In this document: one piece after another, positions 16,874 through 25,691 of the stretch
How positions within the stretch are numbered: position 1 is the stretch's first letter
How the letters are laid out: each line of letters begins with the position of its first letter
Assembly: GCA_947502585.1 (NCBI GenBank)
Contig: CANNAV010000019.1
Coordinates: 1 to 42,925, forward strand
Length of the DNA: 42,925 bases
Source of the DNA: an uncultured Pseudovibrio sp.
GTDB taxonomy: Bacteria; Pseudomonadota; Alphaproteobacteria; Rhizobiales; Stappiaceae
Direction of reading: 5' to 3'
The notes under the pieces: generated by a model
Database searches by the model: none
Told to the model about the DNA's origin: nothing
The model's input: the letters and a program-made list of their open reading frames with translations, nothing else
Program-made: the position numbers and the translations under genes

Positions 16874-17760
16874 TACTGTGGTGCACCGACCGCTGGTTTT
16901 CCTCGTAACCCTCTTGAATCATTAAAGTAGCGGAAGAAGTCAGAATCTGGAGAAAGGACCAGTGAGGTATCGCTGCCTTCCAATGCCTTAGTGTAAGCTT
17001 GCATAGATCGGTAAAAGTCAAAGAACGACGGATCTTTTCCGTAAGCTTCCGCAAAGACCTGGTTGGCAGCTGCATCACCATCACCACGAATGATGTCAGC
17101 ATCACGTTGGGCTTCAGCAACAAGAACGGTTGCGTCACGATCAGCACGTGACTTAATGCGGCGAGACTGCTCTTCACCCTGTGCGCGGATTTCAGTCGCT
17201 TCACGCTGACGTTCTGTCTGCATGCGGCGGAATATCGCCTGAGAGTTTGCTTCCGGTAAATCTGCACGACGGATCTTCACGTCAATCACATCAATACCGA
17301 TCGCAGCAGCGCTCTTATCCACGTCCTGACGGATATTCTCCATCAGATCTGAACGATCATCGCGCACCAGTTCCACGAAGGTTGCTTTAGCCAGTTCAGA
17401 GCGAAGAGAAGACTCCAAGAACGTCGCGAGACGGCGAGACCCCTCATTTACATTGTTCACAGACTGGTAGAAGCGCACTGGATTGGTGATGCGGTAACGG
17501 GCAAATGCATCAACAGTCAGGCGTTTTTTATCAGCTACAATTGCTTCCAGAGGAGGCATGTTGAGGTCAAGGATACGCTTGTCCAGGACGATAACATTCT
17601 GCCAGGGTAGCTTGAACTTCAAACCAGGCTCTGTCTCTTGCTCTTTCACCTCACCAAACTGCAGAACAAGCGCCTGCTCAGTTGGGGTAATGATGTATGC
17701 CGACCAGTAAAGAACCAGAGCAACAACAGCTATAACAATGCCAAGAAGACCGCTTTTCAT
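16873..17760 (-). CDS. hflC: HflC, FtsH protease modulator
   Basis: HflC, with HflK, forms a membrane-bound SPFH/stomatin assembly that modulates the FtsH protease. The 295-residue product has one N-terminal membrane segment (about 5-22), then YIITPTEQALVLQFGEV and an SPFH/band 7 domain with ILDLNMPPLEAIVADKKRL. A long charged coiled-coil stretch (about 190-250, RRMQTERQREATEIRAQGEE) follows. It starts at the last base of the hflK stop codon and ends overlapping the DUF2065 start, a tightly coupled operon. Confidence 0.95.
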   Translation of the reverse strand: MKSGLLGIVIAVVALVLYWSAYIITPTEQALVLQFGEVKEQETEPGLKFKLPWQNVIVLDKRILDLNMPPLEAIVADKKRLTVDAFARYRITNPVRFYQSVNNVNEGSRRLATFLESSLRSELAKATFVELVRDDRSDLMENIRQDVDKSAAAIGIDVIDVKIRRADLPEANSQAIFRRMQTERQREATEIRAQGEEQSRRIKSRADRDATVLVAEAQRDADIIRGDGDAAANQVFAEAYGKDPSFFDFYRSMQAYTKALEGSDTSLVLSPDSDFFRYFNDSRGLRGKPAVGAPQ

Positions 17761-18926
17761 TAGTTATTTCCTCCAGCACGTTTGTTCAGCTGATCAAGCG
17801 GCAGATAAGGTACAACCCCATTTTGCTGACCGTTTCCATCGATGATGATTTTCGGGTTTTTGCTGAGGATGTTTTCCATTGTCTCAAGGTAGAGACGTTG
17901 ACGAAGAACGTCCGGAGACTTCGCATATTCCTCATAAATCTTGATAAAGCGCTGTGCCTGACCGTTCGCATTCGCAATGGTCTTATCACGATACGCCAGG
18001 GCTGCTTCAGAAACGCGGGCTGCATTACCACGAGCTTCGGGGACGATCTTGTTAGCGTAAGCTTGCGCTTCGTTCTGGATACGCTCCTGGTCAGCACGAG
18101 CTGCCTGGACATCCCGGAACGCTTCAATAACCTGCGCAGGAGGATCAACCTTTTGCATCTGAACCTGAGTGATCTCGATACCAGCCTTGTAGCTGTTCAA
18201 AGTTTCCTGCATCAGCTTCTGCACTGCGAGCTGAATTGGATTACGGTTTTCAGTCAGAATTGCATCAATGCGGGAGCTGCCAACAACTTCACGCATCGCA
18301 CTTTCAGCAACTGCTTTGACGGTGCCTTCAGGGTTTTGAATGTTGAACAGGTATTCCTGAACACCAGTAGGAGTATTCTGAATGCGCCACTGAACCTTGA
18401 AATCTACGTCAACGATGTTTTCATCGCCCGTTAACATCAGGCTCTCTTCAGGCACATCACGCTGGTTGATGGAGCTGCCACGAACAAACTCTTCCATACC
18501 AACAGTCAATTCGCGAAGACTTAACACTTCTGGAGTGCGCACTTCGCCAACCGGATATGGCCAGTTGTAGTTCAGGCCTGGCTCAGTTTGGCCTACGACC
18601 TTACCGAATACCAGTTCTACGCCAACTTCACTTGGCTCAACGCGGTAAATACCGGTAGCAAGCCAGATAACAACGGCTACAAGAATAGCGAACAAAATGC
18701 CTTTAAAACCAAGGCCACCACCATCGCCCGGAAGGACGGATTTCAGCTGGTCCTGCCCCCGTTTGAGGATTTCCTCAAAATCAGGCGGTTTGCCACCACC
18801 GTTTCCACCGCTGCGCTGTGGACCGCCGCTGCCACCCCAGGGGCCGCCACCGCCCTTGTTGCCGCCGGAGTTCCCCCAAGGGCCGCCGTTATTACCGCCA
18901 CCTCCGCTTTGATTGCTCCAAGGCAT
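17760..18926 (-). CDS. hflK: HflK, FtsH protease modulator
   Basis: Partner of HflC in the periplasm-facing FtsH-modulating assembly. The 388-residue protein has a glycine- and asparagine-rich N-terminus (1-48), the DFEEILKRGQDQLKSVLP segment seen in HflK, one membrane helix (about 75-93), and a band 7 domain with ARGNAARVSEAALAYRDK in the coiled-coil part. It is first in hflK-hflC-DUF2065, possibly continuing to degP. A small hairpin (18952-18968) lies in its 5' leader. Confidence 0.95.
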   Translation of the reverse strand: MPWSNQSGGGGNNGGPWGNSGGNKGGGGPWGGSGGPQRSGGNGGGKPPDFEEILKRGQDQLKSVLPGDGGGLGFKGILFAILVAVVIWLATGIYRVEPSEVGVELVFGKVVGQTEPGLNYNWPYPVGEVRTPEVLSLRELTVGMEEFVRGSSINQRDVPEESLMLTGDENIVDVDFKVQWRIQNTPTGVQEYLFNIQNPEGTVKAVAESAMREVVGSSRIDAILTENRNPIQLAVQKLMQETLNSYKAGIEITQVQMQKVDPPAQVIEAFRDVQAARADQERIQNEAQAYANKIVPEARGNAARVSEAALAYRDKTIANANGQAQRFIKIYEEYAKSPDVLRQRLYLETMENILSKNPKIIIDGNGQQNGVVPYLPLDQLNKRAGGNN

Positions 18927-19274
18927 AAAGAGATCCCTTTACTAGGTATGCTGTCGGACAAACCGACAAATAGATGAGAGTTAGACTAAGCCAACTATTA
19001 CTTGATTAGGGTTATAGGCAAGTTACCAGCGCCTTTCAACGAATACAGATATGCGAAAAGGCTGCACCTTATGGAAAAACACAAAACCCCACAGAAACCG
19101 GACATTACAGAAGAAGATAAGCCATCTTTTATACGTTTCAACCGACGTACAGGAGCCATTCTGTAAAATTCAGCTGTAAGAACCAGAGGGACATTCCGGA
19201 AAATTCTTAGCGGTTTGCTTAATAAAACGTAAACTAGGTCCGAACACAGCAGAAACGTGCAGAATTTCGTCCTC
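18927..19274. other. hflK upstream region
   Basis: No gene is seen between hflK and the ElaA-type gene; the hflK promoter should be here. TGTCGG (18952-18957) and CCGACA (18963-18968) form a small hairpin about 26 bases before the hflK start. I found no boxes I would defend. Confidence 0.4.
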
Positions 19275-19739
19275 TCAGCTTTCAGGTGGCACCCTTAAAC
19301 GCATGTCAATGTGCGGAATACCGTCTTCAAGATAAATTTCCGAAGTGGTATAAAAGCCAAGCCGACCATAGAAGTCCTGAAGATAACTCTGTGCCTGCAG
19401 CTCCACACGCGCATCATTATTGGTCGCTGCGCAGTAAGAAAGCGCAGCATTCATCAACTTACCGGCAATACCCTGGCCCCGCGCATCCTTTGAGACCACA
19501 ACCCGGCCAATCCTGAACACATCGCCATCATCATACTTCAGGAGTATCCGCAGTGCGCCAAGAAGATGCCCTGCATCATTCAACACAAGTATGTGTTTTG
19601 CGACAGGATCAAGTCCGTCAATGTCGGGATATGCACATTCCTGCTCAACAATGAACACATCACACCGAAGCTTCAACAGAGCATAGAGCTGCTCGACACT
19701 GAATTCATAGAAGTCTCTGAGTTCAGGAAACTGTGACAT
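19275..19739 (-). CDS. ElaA-type GNAT acetyltransferase
   Basis: A 154-residue single-domain GNAT protein of the ElaA family: LYALLKLRCDVFIVEQECAY near the start, then DGLDPVAKHI, the acetyl-CoA loop SKDARGQGIAGKLM near 88, and the end VELQAQSYLQDFYGRLGF. The ElaA substrate is not established. The start at 19739 has GAGGTGAG just upstream. It reads on the same strand as hflK but the 350-base gap argues against an operon. Confidence 0.88.
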   Translation of the reverse strand: MSQFPELRDFYEFSVEQLYALLKLRCDVFIVEQECAYPDIDGLDPVAKHILVLNDAGHLLGALRILLKYDDGDVFRIGRVVVSKDARGQGIAGKLMNAALSYCAATNNDARVELQAQSYLQDFYGRLGFYTTSEIYLEDGIPHIDMRLRVPPES

Positions 19740-19928
19740 CTCACCTCAAAATTCTGCTGCTTGCTACAGAAAAGTAACCCTTGATCTCATATTTATCTTG
19801 TTGTTCAGCGTTCAAATTACAAGTCAATTTCCAGTGGAAACTAATTTGTAGGCAGATTTTACAAGCAGAAAAAGAAGGCAAGACCCAAGGCACCGCCCCC
19901 CTTAACCTGTCGTTAATAACGAACGGGG

Positions 19929-20855
19929 ATGGGTATGTGGGCAATAAAGCCAAGACACCTCATGAGCGGCTTGCAGCGCAGGTTTCTGCCTTCGCCCTCC
20001 TGTCAATCAGAGTGGGACGAAGAAACGCTACCCAACCGATTCCATAGCAAGCTGACCTATGTCCACAGCCAGAAGCTTGAAAAACAAGCCAAACTATACT
20101 CAGGTCTGCCCCTCTCCTGCGCACAGGCGCTACAAACTCACGGCATCTGGATCAAACATCACGTTCTGCCATGCGAATTTTTCCGCAGGCTCAAGTTTGA
20201 GGCCTTCGACTATTTCGTCGGCCAGAGAGATCGCAATAAACGCCTCCTTTCAAACTGGCACAACGCTCAAAGCTTCACATTGCCGTTGCGCTACACGCAC
20301 CTTCTTCGGCAACCGTTTTTGCAATCTGCCATTACGGATGAGTTTATCCACGCGCCTTTGCAGTTCACGGCAGGCAAAAAGGCCACCCCAGCCTACCACC
20401 TCGAAGCAATGGCCCAGTGTGCTCCGCCTTTCCGTTTCAAAACGGAAGACGGCAACACACCACCATTTGAAGTCCAGCACAATGCATTTTCGCCTGCCGC
20501 AATTGCTTTGCTTTTTCTCGAAAAAATCACACCAGAGGACGGCGCATTGTTTTACATACCCGGCTCACACCGAATGACAAAGCAACGTATTTTCTGGGAA
20601 TACCAGCGCCATCTTGAGTATACAGAGTTGGATGAAGACGACAAAGATCCCGTCACCGGATTAAGTGATCTGCAAGCGCTGGATCTGCAACCTCTTATAC
20701 CTTTGAAAGTCAAGGCAAACACACTGCTTATTATGGATTGCACAGGAATCTATGGTCGCTTGCCAAGCACCAGCAACGCGCACAACGCTCATACAGCACA
20801 CCGCCTCGCCTTGCGCGCAGACCTCTCAACAAAGTCATCAACGCGCAACAATTAA
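19929..20855 (+). CDS. PhyH-like (phytanoyl-CoA dioxygenase fold) protein, ligands doubtful
   Basis: A 308-residue protein whose C-terminal half resembles the phytanoyl-CoA dioxygenase family: EDGALFYIPGSHRMTKQ, then KANTLLIMDCTGIYGRLPS and HRLALRADL near the end. In this family two His and one Asp bind iron. The usual HxD motif is not obvious (FEVQHNAFSP is at the matching place), and the distal His is replaced in the LLIMDCTGIYGR stretch, so activity is uncertain. The start is poorly defined; ATGs at 19929 and 19935 are both possible. It reads opposite to its neighbours between folA and the ElaA-type gene. The family call is tentative. Confidence 0.55.
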   Translation: MGMWAIKPRHLMSGLQRRFLPSPSCQSEWDEETLPNRFHSKLTYVHSQKLEKQAKLYSGLPLSCAQALQTHGIWIKHHVLPCEFFRRLKFEAFDYFVGQRDRNKRLLSNWHNAQSFTLPLRYTHLLRQPFLQSAITDEFIHAPLQFTAGKKATPAYHLEAMAQCAPPFRFKTEDGNTPPFEVQHNAFSPAAIALLFLEKITPEDGALFYIPGSHRMTKQRIFWEYQRHLEYTELDEDDKDPVTGLSDLQALDLQPLIPLKVKANTLLIMDCTGIYGRLPSTSNAHNAHTAHRLALRADLSTKSSTRNN

Positions 20856-20865
20856 TAGGCTTAGA

Positions 20866-21387
20866 TCAAATTTTACGGCGATAAATTTCCAATGATGAAC
20901 CCGCAGAATCTTTTTCGCCATGTTCAAACGACGTGCACTCAGCAAGTTCCCATTCGCCCTTACGGATATCGGGGAACTTCGTGTCCCCCTCAGGCTGGGC
21001 ATGAATACGGGTGATATAAAGGGTCGAAGCCTTCGGCATCGCTTCTTTATAGATCTGCCCACCACCCACAATCATGATCTCCTCGACACCATCATTTTCA
21101 GCAATGTCATTTGCAAGTGTAAGCGCATCACCAAGGCTATTGACCACCGCAACGCCTTCATTAGCGTAATTCGGATCTCGCGTGATAACGATATTTTTGC
21201 GATTTGGAAGAGGTTTGCCAAGCCTCGAGTAAATACTCTCAAACGTGCGACGCCCCATGATCACAGGCTTACCCGTTGTTGTCTTGCGAAAGAACTTCAG
21301 ATCGGTAGAAACAGACCACGGCATGCCGTTGTTTGCCCCAATCACACCATTTTCAGCCACAGCTGAAATTATTGAAATTTGCTTCAT
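20866..21387 (-). CDS. folA: dihydrofolate reductase
   Basis: FolA reduces dihydrofolate with NADPH, restoring the folate used by ThyA. The 173-residue product has the family start ISIISAVAENGVIGANNGMPW, then the LKFFRKTTTGKPVIMGRRTFES block and EIMIVGGGQIYKEAMP. I chose the ATG at 21387, preceded by GAGG at 5 bases; the open frame further upstream has no likeness to the family. It is the last gene of the thyA-kdsB-phosphatase-folA set, 188 bases after the phosphatase, so it may also have its own promoter. Confidence 0.95.
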   Translation of the reverse strand: MKQISIISAVAENGVIGANNGMPWSVSTDLKFFRKTTTGKPVIMGRRTFESIYSRLGKPLPNRKNIVITRDPNYANEGVAVVNSLGDALTLANDIAENDGVEEIMIVGGGQIYKEAMPKASTLYITRIHAQPEGDTKFPDIRKGEWELAECTSFEHGEKDSAGSSLEIYRRKI

Positions 21388-21575
21388 CCTATCCTCAATC
21401 GGCAAGAGACAAGTGGTATTCAGGTGATGAGAGCTCGAAGCTCTCTCCAGAGCGCGTTCCGTTTGATTGAACTCGATCAAACAATAAGAACTTGCCCAAA
21501 ATAAATATTGGAGCACGAGGCGTGAATACGAATTAACGCAACATGCTCTGGGCCACTTCAGGCAGCTGAAAAAAC

Positions 21576-22187
21576 CTACGGCCTCACATTCCAACTAAGC
21601 ATTAACGGATGGCCTTCTTCTGTAAGATCGAACACACCATAAGCCGCTGTCTTCAGTTTCAGGCTGGCTCCAGCACCTCGATCAGCCAATGCCTTCAATG
21701 CAAAGCGTGCAATCCCATTACTGGTCACCACAAGAAGCGTTTTGCCTGAGTACTTCTTAGAAACAGATGCAAAAAACTCCTGCCAGCGCCCAATTACAGC
21801 GGGCGGGTCAATGTGCCAGCCATCCGGTGGTGTACATTCTTCTTCCCATGCGCGCAGAGCCTCATCACCAATCCGGGCCAGAACCTCTTCCTCAGGTTTG
21901 TTTTCATCCGGACCGTAATCAATCTCCACCAAAAACGGCAGAACCTGCAGGTCAACTTTTTCAGTCTGTGTTTTCAGCGCAATCTGCGCCGTTTGCTTTG
22001 TTCTCCGCAGCGGAGAGCAGAACGCCATATCAAAGGTCACTCCCAGATCGCAAAAGTACTCAGAGAGCTTCTCGGCCTGATCCAGACCGGAAACACTGAG
22101 CGGCAGATCTGTGCGGCCACCAACGCGTGTAACAACATCGCCCTTATCAAAGGTATTGCCGTGTCTGAGTATATAAACCCGCGTCAA
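21576..22187 (-). CDS. histidine phosphatase family protein
   Basis: A 203-residue phosphoglycerate-mutase-like phosphatase. The RHG catalytic motif is at residues 8-10 (YILRHGNT), then FCSPLRRTKQTA, and the second catalytic His region has TLLVVTSNGIARFAL, where the usual GH is replaced by SN, so catalysis may differ. I place the start at the TTG 22187, which has GGAG about 7 bases upstream and overlaps the kdsB stop as TTGA, so translation is likely coupled to kdsB. The substrate is unknown; alpha-ribazole phosphatase and other PGM-like activities are possible. Confidence 0.8.
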   Translation of the reverse strand: MTRVYILRHGNTFDKGDVVTRVGGRTDLPLSVSGLDQAEKLSEYFCDLGVTFDMAFCSPLRRTKQTAQIALKTQTEKVDLQVLPFLVEIDYGPDENKPEEEVLARIGDEALRAWEEECTPPDGWHIDPPAVIGRWQEFFASVSKKYSGKTLLVVTSNGIARFALKALADRGAGASLKLKTAAYGVFDLTEEGHPLMLSWNVRP

Positions 22188-23008
22188 AGGCAAGTCTCCA
22201 GATGGTCAAACGGGTCACCAAATTTTGCAATCAGTTGAGCAGCAAGCTCCGCATCACTTGGTGTGTCCACACCAGACATGGAAAGCTTAGGCGGCTGCAC
22301 TTCCTGTGCATGCACAACCATGCCATATTCAAGAAAACGAAGCTGCTCAAGCCCTTCCATCTGCTCGTAATACCCAGGTCCAAGCGCGTTGAAACTCTCT
22401 AGAGCATCGACGCGGTAGCCGTAAAGCCCAATATGGCGGAAGACAGGAGAAAGCGTATCATTCTCCCGCAGCTTCTCTTCTTTACGAATGGCCGGAAGGA
22501 TATTTTTGGAGAACCAAAGAGCTGTTCCATCATCCCTGCGTACGCAAGTTGTACCGGAGAACGGATGATCCTTCTTATGCGCACGAAGTGCATCCAGCCC
22601 AGCCCAGTCCAGCCGGATAACAGGTGTGAACACATCTGCATCTGGGAGCATCGCAGCAGCCTTGATCAACGCAGAAACATGCCCTGGTGGTGTAAAAGGC
22701 GCATCACCTTGCAGGTTCAACACAAACTCAGGATGAGTGCCATGAATCCCGGAGGCAGCAAGTGCACGATCCGTACCTGATGGATGCTCCGGGTCCGTCA
22801 TCACAAACGGCGCACCAATATTGCGGCAATGCTCAGCAACCTCTTCATGGTCAACCGCAACCACGTAGTCTGAGCCAGTTTGTTTTGCCGCAACACGAGC
22901 GACCTGCACAACACGCTCCAGCAAGCTGCGGCCACTGATCGGGTGCAGCGGCTTACGCGGAAAACGGGTTGATCCGATACGCGCCGGAACGCAAATAAGG
23001 GCTCGCAT
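22184..23008 (-). CDS. kdsB: 3-deoxy-manno-octulosonate cytidylyltransferase
   Basis: KdsB makes CMP-KDO, the activated sugar for the lipopolysaccharide core. The 274-residue product has the nucleotidyltransferase start CVPARIGSTRFPRKPL, then TDPEHPSGTDR, NLQGDAPF, and HIGLYGYRVDALESF, all family hallmarks. The start at 23008 has AAAGGAG upstream. It follows thyA by 28 bases and overlaps the downstream phosphatase start. Confidence 0.95.
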   Translation of the reverse strand: MRALICVPARIGSTRFPRKPLHPISGRSLLERVVQVARVAAKQTGSDYVVAVDHEEVAEHCRNIGAPFVMTDPEHPSGTDRALAASGIHGTHPEFVLNLQGDAPFTPPGHVSALIKAAAMLPDADVFTPVIRLDWAGLDALRAHKKDHPFSGTTCVRRDDGTALWFSKNILPAIRKEEKLRENDTLSPVFRHIGLYGYRVDALESFNALGPGYYEQMEGLEQLRFLEYGMVVHAQEVQPPKLSMSGVDTPSDAELAAQLIAKFGDPFDHLETCL

Positions 23009-23036
23009 GGGAACTCCTTTTGAAAACCAAAACCAA

Positions 23037-23831
23037 CTAGACCGCAACCACACCTTTAATGTGTGGATGTGGGTCATAACCTTCCAAAACAAAATCTTCA
23101 AAGCAGAACCCGAAGATATCTTTTACTTCTGAATTGATACGCATAACAGGCAGTGCGCGTGGCTCTCTGGAAAGCTGAAGCTCAGCCTGCTCCAAATGAT
23201 TTGAATATAGATGCGCGTCACCAAGCGTATGAACAAAATCGCCAGGTTCCAGATCGCAAACCTGCGCCATCATTATGGTCAGCAATGCATAAGACGCAAT
23301 ATTGAACGGAACACCAAGGAACACATCTGCAGAGCGTTGATAAAGCTGACAGGAAAGTTTGCCATTCGCCACATAGAACTGAAACAGAGAATGGCAGGGC
23401 GGCAACGCCATATCGTCAACAAACGCGGGGTTCCAGGCAGAAACGATTAACCGACGGCTATGCGGGTTCGTTCTGATCTGCTGCACCACATTGGCAATCT
23501 GATCAAGAGAACCGCCATCAGGCATAGGCCAGGAGCGCCACTGATAGCCATAAACTGGCCCCAGGTCGCCATTTTCATCTGCCCACTCATCCCAGATACG
23601 CACTCCGTTTTCCTTGAGATACTTAATGTTGGTATCACCTGCCAGGAACCACAAAAGCTCATGGATAATCGACTTCAGGTGCAGTTTCTTTGTCGTAACA
23701 ACTGGAAACCCTTTTGAAAGATCAAACCTCATCTGATGGCCAAATACAGATTTGGTGCCTGTGCCGGTACGATCTTCCTTGACCACACCTTCATCTATGA
23801 TGCGGCGCATCAGCTCCAGATATTGCTGCAC
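23037..23831 (-). CDS. thyA: thymidylate synthase
   Basis: ThyA converts dUMP to dTMP with methylene-tetrahydrofolate. The 264-residue protein has the family length and motifs: [31 protein letters not shown], the catalytic Cys in [13 protein letters not shown], and [21 protein letters not shown]. The start is a GTG at 23831, with AGGAG about 9 bases upstream. It opens the minus-strand set thyA-kdsB-phosphatase-folA. Confidence 0.96.
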   Translation of the reverse strand: MQQYLELMRRIIDEGVVKEDRTGTGTKSVFGHQMRFDLSKGFPVVTTKKLHLKSIIHELLWFLAGDTNIKYLKENGVRIWDEWADENGDLGPVYGYQWRSWPMPDGGSLDQIANVVQQIRTNPHSRRLIVSAWNPAFVDDMALPPCHSLFQFYVANGKLSCQLYQRSADVFLGVPFNIASYALLTIMMAQVCDLEPGDFVHTLGDAHLYSNHLEQAELQLSREPRALPVMRINSEVKDIFGFCFEDFVLEGYDPHPHIKGVVAV

Positions 23832-24154
23832 GAAAGAGCATCTCCTGTTTTACGATTCGGGACGCACAAGGTATAACCGATCTACCGCAAATCGTCTTTG
23901 TGCCATCTTGTCTATTGGCTCATACCTCAAGTTTCGCCCACTAAAAAGACCAGGAAAATTAATTGCACGCCTTCGCCATTGGCAAATGCCAGTAAAGCGT
24001 CATTTACAAGTCCTCAACACCACTACTTGTTCAAATTGGCCTTTGAATATGACGTTTTGTCAACAGGTTCTCTTAGTCCTGTGGCAGCTACCGATAGCTT
24101 TTGCCCTTCCATTTGCCAGTCCGTGCACCTATATTCCCTCTGCCAGTTAACTGG

Positions 24155-24460
24155 CTACGGCAATAAATTGCGAGCGCAATAAACCATTCGGACCCGGGGG
24201 CGGTACCCGGCGCCTCCACCAAAGCCCGTTGTACTCCAGCGGTCTTCGGGGGGGCGAAACAGGATCGACGAGGGTGTAAAGGCTTTGTTTTTGCTCGGCA
24301 TGGTACCACCGTTATCGGACCAAAATGATAGTTGCAAATGACAACTACGCTATGGACAACGCTGTAGCTGCGTAATGCAGTTCCGGTAGTCCACTAAGTC
24401 CCGTTGGGTAGCACCTTCAGGCGGGGTTCGGAGGCACCTGGCAACAGAAGCCTCTACTTT
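24155..24460 (+). ncRNA. ssrA: two-piece (circularly permuted) tmRNA
   Basis: The gene is permuted as in alphaproteobacteria. The acceptor piece comes first and ends at GGCGCCTCCACCA (to about 24222) with CCA encoded. A short processed loop follows. The coding piece begins GGGGGCGAAACAGGATCGAC at 24250. GGGGGCG pairs with CGCCTCC of the acceptor end. The tag frame is at 24334-24375 and encodes ANDNYAMDNAVAA before TAA; its Ala codon comes 5 bases after ATAGT. Ends of the two pieces are approximate. tmRNA rescues stalled ribosomes, tagging proteins for ClpXP, and sspB, whose product delivers tagged proteins, follows directly. Confidence 0.93.
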
Positions 24461-24576
24461 AGTATTAAAAGGCTCTTTCCTTATTCTACGCCTATTGAAG
24501 GTATAGAAATAAAAGACAGGCCTTTTTGTCGCCTCTACGCTATAGTTAGGCCGAATAAGAACGCAAAGGATGAGCG

Positions 24577-25203
24577 GTGCCGAGCATGGCTGAAGATTTA
24601 ATCCGCTATGACATCATCATTCAGGACGCGCTGAGAAGCGCAGTTCGAAAGATATTGGTTGAGGTCAACCGGGCAGGACTGCCCGGTGAGCACCATTTTT
24701 ACATTGCCTTTGAAACCACGGCCCCTGGCGTCAGGATTTCGAACCGCTTAAGGGAACGTTACCCGAAAGAAATGACGATCGTGTTGCAGCACCAGTTCTG
24801 GGACCTGCAGATCACCGAGCACGCTTTCGAGGTTGGTTTATCCTTTGGTGGTGTACCGGAGCATCTGTATGTTCCATTCGCTGCAATAAAGGGTTTCTTC
24901 GATCCATCTGTCCAGTTTGCTCTTGAGTTTGAGCCAGGCAAGACTGGAGAAGACCTGCCGGCAGAATTTCGCATTGCTGAACGTGATCTGGACTCTGTGG
25001 AAGAGTTTCATGCACGGCTGGAGTCGGCTGTTGAACAGGATGAAAAAGAAGAGGAAGTGGCTGACGCCGCGGCTTCCAAAGCTGGAGAGACAGCCGCAGA
25101 CTCTGAGGAAGATAAAAAGAAATCTGAATCTGATAAGGCGTCCAAAGATGACAACGGGAGTGGCCAGATTGTTTCTCTGGATTCTTTCCGCAAAAAGAGC
25201 TGA
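24577..25203 (+). CDS. sspB: SspB, ClpXP adaptor (alphaproteobacterial type)
   Basis: SspB binds ssrA-tagged proteins and hands them to the ClpXP protease. The product (208 residues from the GTG at 24577) has a conserved N-terminal domain (about 1-135) with HHFYIAFETTAPGVRISNRL, EMTIVLQHQFWDL and FEVGLSFGGVPEHLYVPFAA, followed by an acidic, low-complexity tail (about 140-195). The last part, GQIVSLDSFRKKS, is a conserved C-terminal peptide that would dock on ClpX. AAAGGA lies 6 bases before the GTG; the ATG at 24586 lacks a well-spaced SD. The neighbour is its own partner RNA, ssrA. Confidence 0.93.
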   Translation: MPSMAEDLIRYDIIIQDALRSAVRKILVEVNRAGLPGEHHFYIAFETTAPGVRISNRLRERYPKEMTIVLQHQFWDLQITEHAFEVGLSFGGVPEHLYVPFAAIKGFFDPSVQFALEFEPGKTGEDLPAEFRIAERDLDSVEEFHARLESAVEQDEKEEEVADAAASKAGETAADSEEDKKKSESDKASKDDNGSGQIVSLDSFRKKS

Positions 25204-25259
25204 TCCTTCTGATCAAAATAGGAGCGGTCGGCTCATCAACGCATGTCATGGGTGATTGT

Positions 25260-25460
25260 ATGAGCGCGACCGTTGTTAACCTGCGTCATACCCGCAAGCA
25301 AAGGGCCAGAGACAGCAAAGCCCGGTCCGCTGCTGAAAATCGCAGGAAGTTCGGGCGTTCCAAAGCGGAAAAGTCGCTGGAAAATGCAGAAGCAGACCTG
25401 CAAAAAAAACGCTTTGAAGGTCATAAACTGGCCATCATCTCACCAGAAGATAAAGACTGA
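25260..25460 (+). CDS. DUF4169 family protein
   Basis: A very basic 66-residue protein with the DUF4169 pattern: VVNLRHTRKQRAR near the start and FGRSKAEKSLENAEADL in the middle. No membrane segment; a helical charged protein. I chose the ATG at 25260 because family members begin close to VNLR; an in-frame ATG at 25248 is possible. No strong SD is seen for either. The gene recurs beside sspB in alphaproteobacteria, so a protein-quality-control link is plausible but unproven. Confidence 0.78.
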   Translation: MSATVVNLRHTRKQRARDSKARSAAENRRKFGRSKAEKSLENAEADLQKKRFEGHKLAIISPEDKD

Positions 25461-25469
25461 GGCTTCCAT

Positions 25470-25691
25470 ATGAGCCTCAGGAAACGTTCTGTCACCCTGC
25501 ACGGACACAGAACCAGCATCACGCTGGAACCTGAGTTCTGGTCGGGGCTGGAAGACTTTGCGCGAAGTCAGGGCAAAAACATTACCGCAGCCATCGCGTC
25601 AATTGATGATGAGCGAAACCCGGAAAACAATCTCTCAAGCTGCATCCGTGTCACCGTCCTCAAGCACTTTCAGAACCAGCTGATTAGTTAA
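25470..25691 (+). CDS. ribbon-helix-helix protein (RHH_4)
   Basis: A 73-residue small protein with the RHH_4 pattern: RKRSVTLHGHRTSITLEPEFW at the start, the strand that would contact DNA, then WSGLEDFARSQGKNITAAI as the two helices. It may be a DNA-binding repressor. It starts 9 bases after the DUF4169 stop and is the last gene of the sspB set. Its last 8 bases overlap the end of the convergent AsmA-like gene. Confidence 0.8.
   Translation: MSLRKRSVTLHGHRTSITLEPEFWSGLEDFARSQGKNITAAIASIDDERNPENNLSSCIRVTVLKHFQNQLIS

Noticed and set aside
24088..24309. Open frame of 73 codons on the minus strand
   Set aside because: It is a shadow of the tmRNA acceptor piece; the RNA explains the sequence.
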